DNA from: Clostridium transplantifaecale
Lineage (GTDB): Bacteria > Bacillota > Clostridia > Lachnospirales > Lachnospiraceae
DNA: 64,000 bases
Assembly (NCBI RefSeq): GCF_900626075.1
Contig: NZ_UYZY01000010.1
Span: 1 to 64,000, forward strand
Reading direction: 5' to 3'
Positions 16,056-22,889 of this stretch are shown piece after piece (the first letter of the stretch is position 1; each line of letters opens with the position of its first letter). The notes beneath the pieces are model-generated. The model made no database searches. It saw nothing but the letters and a program-made list of their open reading frames with translations, and had not been told where the DNA came from. The position numbers and the translations under genes are program-made.

Positions 16056-16811
16056 ATGGAAACCAAGATTGTTACCACAGATTTGAACCTGCATTACGGT
16101 TCCAACCACGCACTGAAAAATATCAACCTGGATATTTATACAAATAAAATTACCGCATTGATCGGACCGTCCGGCTGCGGAAAGTCTACTTACCTGAAGA
16201 CATTAAACAGGATGAATGACCTGGTGGACGGTGTAAAAATAGACGGCAGGGTGCTGATAGACGGGGAGGACATTTACGATCCCAAGGTGGATACGACGCT
16301 TTTACGTAAAAAGGTGGGTATGGTATTCCAGCAGCCTAATCCGTTTCCCATGAGCATCTATGATAACATTGCCTACGGGCCGAGAATCCATGGCGTTAAA
16401 AGCAAAGGCCAGTTAGATGAAATTGTGGAGCAAAGCCTTAACGGAGCGGCCCTCTGGGACGAGGTCAAAGACAGGCTTAAAAAATCGGCGCTTGGACTTT
16501 CGGGAGGCCAGCAGCAGAGACTCTGCATCGCCAGAGCGCTGGCCGTGGAGCCGGAGGTCCTTCTGATGGATGAGCCGACATCGGCACTGGATCCGATTTC
16601 CACACTGAAAATTGAAGATTTAATGGATGAGCTGAAGCAGAAATATACGGTGGTGATTGTTACCCATAATATGCAGCAGGCAACCCGTATCGCGGACTAC
16701 ACCGCATTTTTTCTGGTGGGTGAGGTAATAGAATATGCCCCGACAAGCGAGCTGTTCTCACATCCGGCAAAGAAAAAAACGGAAGATTATATTACGGGAC
16801 GTTTCGGCTGA
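16056..16811 (+). CDS. pstB: Phosphate ABC transporter ATPase PstB
   Basis: A 251-residue ATPase driving phosphate import. Walker A GPSGCGKST (about 37-45), the PstB-typical RMNDLV just after it, signature LSGGQQQRL (about 151) and Walker B VLLMDEPTSALD are all present. An ATG at 16044 is in frame, but GGAGG at 16046-16050 correctly serves ATG 16056. Confidence 0.97.
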   Translation: METKIVTTDLNLHYGSNHALKNINLDIYTNKITALIGPSGCGKSTYLKTLNRMNDLVDGVKIDGRVLIDGEDIYDPKVDTTLLRKKVGMVFQQPNPFPMSIYDNIAYGPRIHGVKSKGQLDEIVEQSLNGAALWDEVKDRLKKSALGLSGGQQQRLCIARALAVEPEVLLMDEPTSALDPISTLKIEDLMDELKQKYTVVIVTHNMQQATRIADYTAFFLVGEVIEYAPTSELFSHPAKKKTEDYITGRFG

Positions 16812-16859
16812 TGACGGCTTGACGGCGTTTATCCGGTAAGCAGATTAGGAGGTAATAAA

Positions 16860-17522
16860 ATGGCACCGAGAATGATGTTTGACCAGGAGCTTGCGGAGTT
16901 GAACAGCGAACTGGTAAAGATGAGCGGGATGGTGGAGAAGGCTATTTCGGACAGCTTCGAAGCCCTGAATAAAAAAGATTTTGTACTGGCGAAAATGGTG
17001 ATTAACGGAGACCGGACGGTAGATGAGATGGAGCGCAAAATCGAGAGCAGATGTCTGTCCCTGATGCTCAGGCAGCAGCCCGTGGCGCGCGATTTGCGGC
17101 ACATATCAACAGCCCTCAAGGTGGTGACGGATCTGGAACGGATTGGGGACCACGCTGCGGACATTGCGGAGCTGACGATCAGGATGAGCGATAACCGCTC
17201 ATTTGTCGGCGTAAAGCACCTGCCGGCCATGGTAGACAATGTAAAAGCCATGCTGCGCGATGCCATCCACGCGTTTATAGAGCGTGATACGCAGGCCGCG
17301 GAGCAGATAGAGCTGAGGGATGATATCATAGACGCCTATTTTGATAAAGTAAAAAATGAGGTGGTTGAGCTGCTGCAATCCGATTCTTCACAGTCGGATA
17401 TGGCGGTGGATCTCCTGATGCTTGCCAAATATCTGGAACGGATCGGGGGTCATGCGGGCAATGTATGCGAGTGGACGGAATTTTCCGATACTGGAACTTT
17501 AAACAGTGTTCCTATTCTGTAG
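16860..17522 (+). CDS. phoU: Phosphate signalling protein PhoU
   Basis: A 220-residue helical protein with two PhoU repeats; each carries the E/D-x-x-x-D type metal-binding segment (KVVTDLERIGDHAADIAE and AKYLERIGGHAGNVCEW). PhoU links Pst activity to the PhoR kinase and limits phosphate uptake. TTAGGAGG precedes the ATG. It closes the pst operon. Confidence 0.96.
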   Translation: MAPRMMFDQELAELNSELVKMSGMVEKAISDSFEALNKKDFVLAKMVINGDRTVDEMERKIESRCLSLMLRQQPVARDLRHISTALKVVTDLERIGDHAADIAELTIRMSDNRSFVGVKHLPAMVDNVKAMLRDAIHAFIERDTQAAEQIELRDDIIDAYFDKVKNEVVELLQSDSSQSDMAVDLLMLAKYLERIGGHAGNVCEWTEFSDTGTLNSVPIL

Positions 17523-17608
17523 GCCGCATAGCGCTATATTACATCTTTGCGCGAGTGGGCAGCCCGCCCGGATGGCTTTTATATCACAGGAGCATTTCTT
17601 ATAATATA

Positions 17609-17656
17609 AAAAAAGACAGGGCCGGCGTCTGATGGGGAATCAGGCGTCGGCCCTGT
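17609..17656 (-). terminator. Terminator of hsp20
   Basis: A strong stem (ACAGGGCCGGCGTCTGA from 17616 with its complement ending 17656) is followed on the minus strand by CTTTTTTTAT. It faces the hsp20 message; the T tract is missing on the plus side. Confidence 0.8.
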
Positions 17657-17787
17657 GCTTCATTGTGAGTAGTTATAGTATGTGCTGAAAAAAAGGAGAA
17701 TATACATCTATATTAAAAAGTGTGGGGGAGGAGGTATCTCTTATCGTTCCGCCGCGGCGCCGAACGGTAAAATGGCTGTTTCTCTGT

Positions 17788-18228
17788 TTATTCAATGGCG
17801 ATAAATTTCTTTTCCTCAACGGCCCTGCGCTGCTCCTCTTTCGGGAACACCAGTTTCAGCATGCCGTTTTCAAAGGAAGCGTGAATGTCTTCTTCTTTCA
17901 AGTTGTCGCCGAGATGGAAACTTCTGCGGCAGCTTCCGCTGTAACGCTCTCTGCGGATATATTTGCCGTTCTCATCTTTTTCGTTATTCTCTGTGGTCTT
18001 CTGGGCGGTTACGGTGAGGTAGCCTTTTGAAAGTTCAGCGTGGATGTCTTCTTTTGCAAAGCCCGGAAGCTCAATGTCAAGCTGATAATTTTCGCCTAAA
18101 TCCTTAATATCGGTTTTCATCACACCGGAACCGGAGCGGTTATGCTCGGAAGTAAGTCCCGGAAAACGGAACATATCATCGAAAAAATTATCTACAAAGT
18201 TATCATTAAAAATGCTCGGTACTAACAT
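17788..18228 (-). CDS. Small heat shock protein, Hsp20 family
   Basis: A 146-residue ATP-independent holdase chaperone. The alpha-crystallin domain spans about residues 38-138, with the family motif FENGMLKLVFPK near the end and an IxI-like tail (FIAIE). The start has AGGAGG upstream. Control by HrcA is indicated by a CIRCE dyad overlapping its promoter. It is a single gene with its own terminator. Confidence 0.94.
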   Translation of the reverse strand: MLVPSIFNDNFVDNFFDDMFRFPGLTSEHNRSGSGVMKTDIKDLGENYQLDIELPGFAKEDIHAELSKGYLTVTAQKTTENNEKDENGKYIRRERYSGSCRRSFHLGDNLKEEDIHASFENGMLKLVFPKEEQRRAVEEKKFIAIE

Positions 18229-18341
18229 AAGTCATTCCTCCTTATAATTATGTTTTTATTGTTGAAGATGAAAAGCCTGTTCAGCAGGTTTTTACTTTTC
18301 ATCAAGGGGTGATTCAGATACTTTCTATCTGTTCTAGATGT

Positions 18342-18370
18342 AATATAACACACATTGTTAGCACTGTCAA
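18342..18370 (-). promoter_or_regulatory. hsp20 promoter
   Basis: On the minus strand TTGACA (18370-18365) and TATATT (18347-18342) are separated by 17 bases. The -35 element lies inside the CIRCE dyad. Confidence 0.85.
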
Positions 18371-18384
18371 TAGGTGAGTGCTAA
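18358..18384. promoter_or_regulatory. CIRCE operator (HrcA site)
   Basis: TTAGCACTG, nine bases, GAGTGCTAA: this is the CIRCE inverted repeat with one mismatch to the consensus. It overlaps the hsp20 -35 element, so HrcA binding would block the promoter until heat stress. Confidence 0.93.
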
Positions 18385-18529
18385 TGAAATTGTGAAAAAA
18401 CTGTGAACTGTGAGTGTCAAACTTGCAAAGCCTGTGTGCATAGCAATATTACATCCGATTACCTCAGGGAGTCATACATTATTTAGACGGTGTATAAATT
18501 ATAGTAATACGTTTTATGCAGGTGAATAC

Positions 18530-19147
18530 ATGCAGCAGTTTATAGTGGAAGTGATGAACTCGTTCGGATACATAGGGATTTTTGTGCTGATTCTGGTTGA
18601 AAACCTGTTTCCGCCGATCCCGTCGGAAGTCATTCTCACCTTTGGCGGGTTTATGACCACCTATACGGCGATGAATGTGCCCGGAGTGATTGCCGCATCG
18701 ACGGCCGGTTCCGTTTTTGGCGCGGTTATTCTTTATTATGCGGGGCGGCTGATACCAAAGGATATGCTGAAAAATATGCTGGAGGGAAAGATAGGGAAAC
18801 GTCTTCATTTTGAACAGGAAGATGTGCAGGATGCGGAAGGCTGGTTTGACACGAAGGGCAAAAGCACCGTCTTTTTCTGCCGCTGTGTGCCGATTATCAG
18901 GAGCCTAATCTCAATACCGGCCGGGATGGCGGGCATGAAGATGGCTCCCTTTCTGATTCTGACTTTTGCCGGGAGCCTTGTCTGGAATACAGTGCTCGTA
19001 ACGGCCGGCGCCGTTGCCGGGGCCTCCTGGGGGAAAATCCTCGGTGTGCTCGATACATATTCAAATATTACGATCATTGTGGTGGGAATTGCGGCTCTGA
19101 TCGGCAGCACAATCTATTTTGGAAGGAGAAAAGGCGAGGAGCAGTAA
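18530..19147 (+). CDS. DedA/VTT family membrane protein
   Basis: A 205-residue membrane protein with the DedA signatures FPPIPSEVIL near the N-terminus and RCVPIIRSLISIPAGMA in the middle, the latter containing the conserved arginines. DedA proteins are linked to lipid carrier (undecaprenyl phosphate) recycling or lipid scrambling and membrane homeostasis. A frame opens at 18410; ATG 18530 gives the usual length and follows CAGGTG. It is monocistronic as far as can be seen. Confidence 0.9.
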   Translation: MQQFIVEVMNSFGYIGIFVLILVENLFPPIPSEVILTFGGFMTTYTAMNVPGVIAASTAGSVFGAVILYYAGRLIPKDMLKNMLEGKIGKRLHFEQEDVQDAEGWFDTKGKSTVFFCRCVPIIRSLISIPAGMAGMKMAPFLILTFAGSLVWNTVLVTAGAVAGASWGKILGVLDTYSNITIIVVGIAALIGSTIYFGRRKGEEQ

Positions 19148-19207
19148 CAGGGAAGGAAAAAACAGGAAAATGGAATGAGAGGGCCGAAGAATGGGAATAT
19201 TTTCTGT

Positions 19208-19387
19208 ATGGAAAAATTAGATCCCAGATTGGCGGCAATCATTTTATTGTTATACGTACGCTATCTCCCTGGAATGATGTGGGATAAAATGTGTATGGAA
19301 AAGAAAAAACACCGGAAAAATGGGGACGGAGCAGAAATCCCCAACAGCGGGAGTACAACACTTCAGGGCACAGAAGACCGTTCCTAA
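19208..19387 (+). CDS. Possible small protein, 59 residues
   Basis: A short frame with one hydrophobic stretch (AAIILLLYVRYLPGMMW) followed by a Lys-rich, then polar tail. There is no good ribosome binding site and no recognised family. It may not be expressed. Confidence 0.25.
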   Translation: MEKLDPRLAAIILLLYVRYLPGMMWDKMCMEKKKHRKNGDGAEIPNSGSTTLQGTEDRS

Positions 19388-19572
19388 GTTGTCAAAGGTT
19401 ATATAATAATTTGTATAACACTTTTCAAATCGTACAGGTATATGGATAAAAGACATGCCGGTCTGTATAATTTCCCATAGAGGACGCTGGAACCAGGCGG
19501 CATTTATGCCGGTCGGCTTAGGTTGACGGGAAGGCGGCCTCCGGAAAATGAACAGAAGCGGAGGATGCAGGC

Positions 19573-20001
19573 ATGAACACATTTGAAAAAGCGGCGAATG
19601 CAACTTATCTGACTGTCCTGAGCCAGGGACAGCTTTATGGGATACCCCTGAAACACGTTGTACATATTATACCAGTCCAGAAAATCAGGGAGGCGCCGGA
19701 ACTTCCTTCCTATGTGAAAGGAAAAATCAAGCATGAGGGAACCTCCATTCCCGTGATAGATTTAAGACTCCGCCTGGGGCTTAATGAAACGGCCTGGGAT
19801 GAGGAAACCTGCATTGTAGTCATGTATGTTCCGACGGGAACGGTCGGACTGCTTGTGGATGCCGCAGGAGAAATAAAAGAACTTGCAGACGGGGACTGCG
19901 AGATGGAGACGGAAGAGGAGAACCCATTTGTCCTCAAACGATGCATTAAAAATGGGCGGGAAATAAAAATCCTGGATTTGATGAAGGCAGTAATGATGTA
20001 A
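19573..20001 (+). CDS. CheW-like protein
   Basis: A 142-residue protein consisting of one CheW domain, the SH3-like adaptor that couples chemoreceptors to CheA. Recognisable segments are YGIPLKHVVHII, SYVKGKIKHEGTSIPVIDLRLRLG and GLLVDAAGEI. GGAGGATG precedes the ATG. No CheA, receptor or flagellar gene lies within the window, so it is an orphan copy. A role in another signalling complex is possible. Confidence 0.88.
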   Translation: MNTFEKAANATYLTVLSQGQLYGIPLKHVVHIIPVQKIREAPELPSYVKGKIKHEGTSIPVIDLRLRLGLNETAWDEETCIVVMYVPTGTVGLLVDAAGEIKELADGDCEMETEEENPFVLKRCIKNGREIKILDLMKAVMM

Positions 20002-20080
20002 GGATCTGGAAGGATATGGCATGCGCGTCCTCGCGGAGCGTTTTTTAATCCATCTGCCGTAATTTCCTATGAATTAAAAA

Positions 20081-20108
20081 AGAGCGCTGTTAAATTCGGC
20101 GCTCTTTT
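20081..20108 (+). terminator. Terminator after cheW
   Basis: AGAGCGC (20081-20087) pairs with GCGCTCT (20099-20105), ending in TTTTT; A residues on the left give some activity to the opposite strand, which carries the signal peptidase. Confidence 0.75.
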
Positions 20109-20154
20109 TGATATAGGTATGATGATAATTTGTAAAGCAATTTTCAAACACGCT

Positions 20155-20820
20155 CTAGTGAAGCGCTTTGATTTTGGGGAAATATTCAAACAGCACTTTT
20201 GCAGTTATTTTTTCTTTCGGTACGAAGTGGTTTTTCCAGTATCGGCCGTCAAACGAGTTATTCCTGTTATCACCCATCATAAAATAACTGTCTTCGGGAA
20301 CTTCAAAATGAAGGTTGTCCTCCGGCTCCATATCCTCGCGCAGATAAGGTTCATCCAGGGGCGTTTCCGATCCGTTCAGGTAGACTTCTCCGTCACGGAT
20401 GTCAATAATATCACCGGGAATGCCGATGATTCGTTTCACATAGTGGACGGTTTTCCCTTTTTTGTTAATTTCGGAGTCACAGGCAGGGCAGACGTCCGGC
20501 CGCTCGCCTTCAATTCGCCTGTGGCAAACCGGGCATTGCCAGCCAAAGACAAAGATGGCGATATCGCCTCGTTCCGGTTCCGTGAAATGGTAGTTCAGGC
20601 GTGAACCGATTATCCTGCTTCCCGTCATAATGGTATTTTCCATGGAGTCGGAGGGAACATCGCTGTTGGCGATAATAAATGTGTTCAGGACAAAGGCAAT
20701 GACAGCCGCGGTGGCAATAATCTGAATCCAGCTTATCAGTTCCGCCTTAAATCCTTTTTTCTCTTCTGAATTTTTATTCTCTGTTTTATTTTCCATATTG
20801 ATTTTATCAACCTCATTCAT
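20155..20820 (-). CDS. lepB: Signal peptidase I with zinc-ribbon insert
   Basis: A 221-residue membrane protease that removes Sec signal peptides. One N-terminal helix (about residues 28-52) is followed by the catalytic Ser59 in SDSM and Lys129 in YVKRIIG, with the box E motif GDNRNNSFDGR near 190. Between boxes C and D, residues about 94-117 contain CPVC..CPAC (Cys96, 99, 111, 114), a zinc-ribbon-like insertion not found in ordinary bacterial signal peptidases. The start is uncertain: ATG 20820 or ATG 20796; neither has an ideal binding site. Confidence 0.9.
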   Translation of the reverse strand: MNEVDKINMENKTENKNSEEKKGFKAELISWIQIIATAAVIAFVLNTFIIANSDVPSDSMENTIMTGSRIIGSRLNYHFTEPERGDIAIFVFGWQCPVCHRRIEGERPDVCPACDSEINKKGKTVHYVKRIIGIPGDIIDIRDGEVYLNGSETPLDEPYLREDMEPEDNLHFEVPEDSYFMMGDNRNNSFDGRYWKNHFVPKEKITAKVLFEYFPKIKALH

Positions 20821-20964
20821 TCTTTGATTCGTAATAGTGAATATTACTATTATACACATCCTGTGCTAAAAAGCAAACCTGCCGTCTGAGCCGGGGGAGC
20901 GTGTTAAGGCTCATGAAGCAAGCGGGGGTATAAAGGCAAATGAAACCGGCCGTGCGGAAACCGT

Positions 20965-21079
20965 GAAGTGGACTGGAGATGAGAACTGTGTTAAACTGGG
21001 GATGGAAACGGTGCTAAACTGGAGATAGAAGCTGCGTTAAACCGAGCATGATAATTGTATTAAGCTGAGCATAAAACAG
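20965..21079. repeat. Five 23-bp tandem repeats
   Basis: Units begin at 20965, 20988, 21011, 21034 and 21057, with consensus near GTGTTAAACTGGAGATGAAAACT and increasing divergence toward the ends. They fill the gap before the nucleotidyltransferase gene. There is no unique spacer between units, so it is not CRISPR. Confidence 0.8.
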
Positions 21080-21111
21080 GAAAAGGCAGAGAGTTGGGAG
21101 GATTTATCAAT

Positions 21112-21612
21112 ATGAAAGAAACAGCAGACAGGGAAACACTGGAAGAAATACTTGATTTACTGGACGGTATGGGAATGCGGTACTGGATTGACGGCGGATG
21201 GGGAGTTGATATCTTACTGGGCAGGCAGAGCAGGGAACACAGGGACATAGACGTGGACTTTGATGGAGAATATACGGATGTCCTGCTGAAGGCTCTGGAA
21301 GACAAGGGGTACGTGATTACGACAGACTGGAGGCCATGCCGCATTGAACTCAGCCATCCGCTTCTTGGATATATCGACATCCATCCTTTTGTTATTGCAG
21401 AAGACGGCAGCGCCAGGCAGGCCGACCCGGAGGGTGGCTGGTATGATCTGCAGGCGGAATGGTTTTCTTTTGCCGTATTTGAAGGCAGGAAAATTCCATG
21501 TATTTCGGCCGAGGCGCAGAAACTGTTCCACACCGGATATGAACCGAGAGAAGTGGATAAGGTGGATATGCAGAACCTGGACGCATTTTTAAAGGGACAG
21601 GATAAATTGTAG
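21112..21612 (+). CDS. Nucleotidyltransferase of the Lnu/ANT(2'')-like resistance family
   Basis: A 166-residue protein of the nucleotidyltransferase fold. It carries WIDGGWGVDILLGRQSREHRDIDV, the segment typical of lincosamide and aminoglycoside nucleotidyltransferases; the Asp-x-Asp metal pair is in RDIDVDF. Such enzymes transfer AMP to a hydroxyl of the drug. Actual resistance cannot be claimed, because housekeeping relatives exist. A TTG frame opens at 21094, but GGGAGG before ATG 21112 sets the start. Confidence 0.8.
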   Translation: MKETADRETLEEILDLLDGMGMRYWIDGGWGVDILLGRQSREHRDIDVDFDGEYTDVLLKALEDKGYVITTDWRPCRIELSHPLLGYIDIHPFVIAEDGSARQADPEGGWYDLQAEWFSFAVFEGRKIPCISAEAQKLFHTGYEPREVDKVDMQNLDAFLKGQDKL

Positions 21613-21631
21613 ATGATACCGATTTTTGGTA

Positions 21632-21662
21632 TTGACTCTTCCGCAGCGTAAGGCTTTAAGAT
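21632..21662 (+). promoter_or_regulatory. MerR-type promoter with 19-base spacer
   Basis: TTGACT (21632-21637) and TAAGAT (21657-21662) are 19 bases apart, too long for normal initiation but usual for MerR targets. The spacer holds the dyad CTTCCGCAGCGTAAG. It lies just ahead of the merR gene, suggesting autoregulation. Confidence 0.7.
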
Positions 21663-21685
21663 AGATTTAAAGGAAGGAGGATACG

Positions 21686-22534
21686 ATGAAAACCGTAAAA
21701 GAGGTGTCTGAGATAACGGGACTGAGCGTCAGGACCTTGCGGTATTACGATGAAATCGGTCTTTTGAAACCGGCCGGACTGACAGAAGCCGGCTATCGGC
21801 TTTACGATGAAACAGCGCTTGAAAAACTGCGGGAGATTATGTTTTTCAGGGAGCTTGAGATCCCGCTGGCCGATATAAAGGAGATGATGGAACGGCCCGG
21901 CTATGATATAAAACAGGCTCTTTCACTTCAGAAGTCCCTGCTGGAACAAAAAAGAAACCGATTAAACGGAATTATAGAACTGATAGGCGATAATATGGAG
22001 CACATCGGTAAAATGAATTTTGAAGCATTTAATCAGGAAGATATTGATAAAATTATAACTCATTCCCTGGAACTGCAGGGAAAGGAATCAATTGAGGCAA
22101 TCGTCGGTAAATTTGGAAGTATTGAAGCATATCGTGATTTTTTTGCCGAGAGTATGAAAGATGAAAAAATGAGTGTTCATTTCATTAAAATGTACGGGAG
22201 TAAAGATAAGGCGGTGGAGGCAAGCTTAAAATCCACGGGGGATGGTGGAAAACTTGAGAAAATGCGTGACGGGAACGACAGGATCTACAGATTGTTTGCC
22301 CGGGCCATGGAAACCGATGATGAGGCCCTGGCTATGGAGGCGGTCAGAATGCTTTCCGAAAATTACAAGTCCATGTTTCGGATGGACAATGCCAGGTATC
22401 TGCTTCTGAGAGTGGCGGAGGATTATCTGGAGGAAAAGAAGGTTCCGGAACTCATTGAGGCAACGGAAAAAGAGTACGGCCGGGGAATCACGGAATACAT
22501 CGGCATGGCTATCCGCCGTTACTTCGGTGAATAG
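21686..22534 (+). CDS. MerR-family regulator with TipAS-like ligand domain
   Basis: A 282-residue protein. The N-terminal MerR domain (residues 1-70, with VRTLRYYDEIGLLKP) is followed by a coiled-coil dimer helix (about 75-115) and a C-terminal domain (about 135-280) resembling the TipAS drug-binding domain, including SEDYxxMF-type helices (LSENYKSMFRMD). Members sense antibiotics or hydrophobic drugs. AAGGAGG precedes the start. It may respond to the same compounds as the adjacent nucleotidyltransferase, but this is inference. Confidence 0.9.
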   Translation: MKTVKEVSEITGLSVRTLRYYDEIGLLKPAGLTEAGYRLYDETALEKLREIMFFRELEIPLADIKEMMERPGYDIKQALSLQKSLLEQKRNRLNGIIELIGDNMEHIGKMNFEAFNQEDIDKIITHSLELQGKESIEAIVGKFGSIEAYRDFFAESMKDEKMSVHFIKMYGSKDKAVEASLKSTGDGGKLEKMRDGNDRIYRLFARAMETDDEALAMEAVRMLSENYKSMFRMDNARYLLLRVAEDYLEEKKVPELIEATEKEYGRGITEYIGMAIRRYFGE

Positions 22535-22565
22535 CGTAAGGTTTAGAAAAATTAGAAAAATAGGA

Positions 22566-22615
22566 AAGAGTTCCTGTAAACCAGATATTATCATGGTTCA
22601 CAGGAACTCTTTTCT
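22566..22615. terminator. Terminator between merR and tRNA-Arg
   Basis: AAGAGTTCCTGT (22566-22577) pairs with ACAGGAACTCTT (22600-22611), and inner AACCA/TGGTT extends the stem; T residues follow on the right. Confidence 0.85.
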
Positions 22616-22625
22616 ACGTTGTGAG

Positions 22626-22697
22626 TGCGTCTGATAGGAATCGAACCTACGCCTCAGGCTCCGGAGGCCGGCGCTCTATCCACTGAGCTACAGACGC
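22626..22697 (-). tRNA. tRNA-Arg (anticodon CCG)
   Basis: Reading the minus strand, acceptor GCGTCTG pairs with CAGACGC, the D arm is GCTC/GAGC, the T arm GTAGG-TTCGATT-CCTAT, and the anticodon loop CTCCGGA gives CCG (codon CGG, arginine). The discriminator is A73 and CCA is not encoded. The anticodon stem CCGGC/GCCTG contains one C-U mismatch (positions 28-42). Confidence 0.93.
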
Positions 22698-22755
22698 ATC
22701 TTCATTATTCTACTATATTTTATTTCTCTTGGCAAGGTCTTTTATAGAAGTTTTA

Positions 22756-22784
22756 TTGCTTTTTATATTGGATTTTGCTAGAAT
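22756..22784 (+). promoter_or_regulatory. Promoter of the K/S/P-rich protein gene
   Basis: TTGCTT (22756-22761) and TAGAAT (22779-22784) are spaced by 17 bases, about 100 bases before the start. Confidence 0.5.
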
Positions 22785-22889
22785 AGAGCAGAACAACGGC
22801 CTCTGTAAAGCCGTTACGAAGTATGCAGTTAATAGTAAATAAAGTTGCCCCGACGAAGGGGATTAGCCAGTCTATCAGGAGGATACAGG

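Noticed and set aside
20965..21079. Possible CRISPR array
   Set aside because: Units are contiguous, without unique spacers, diverge from each other, and no cas gene is present.
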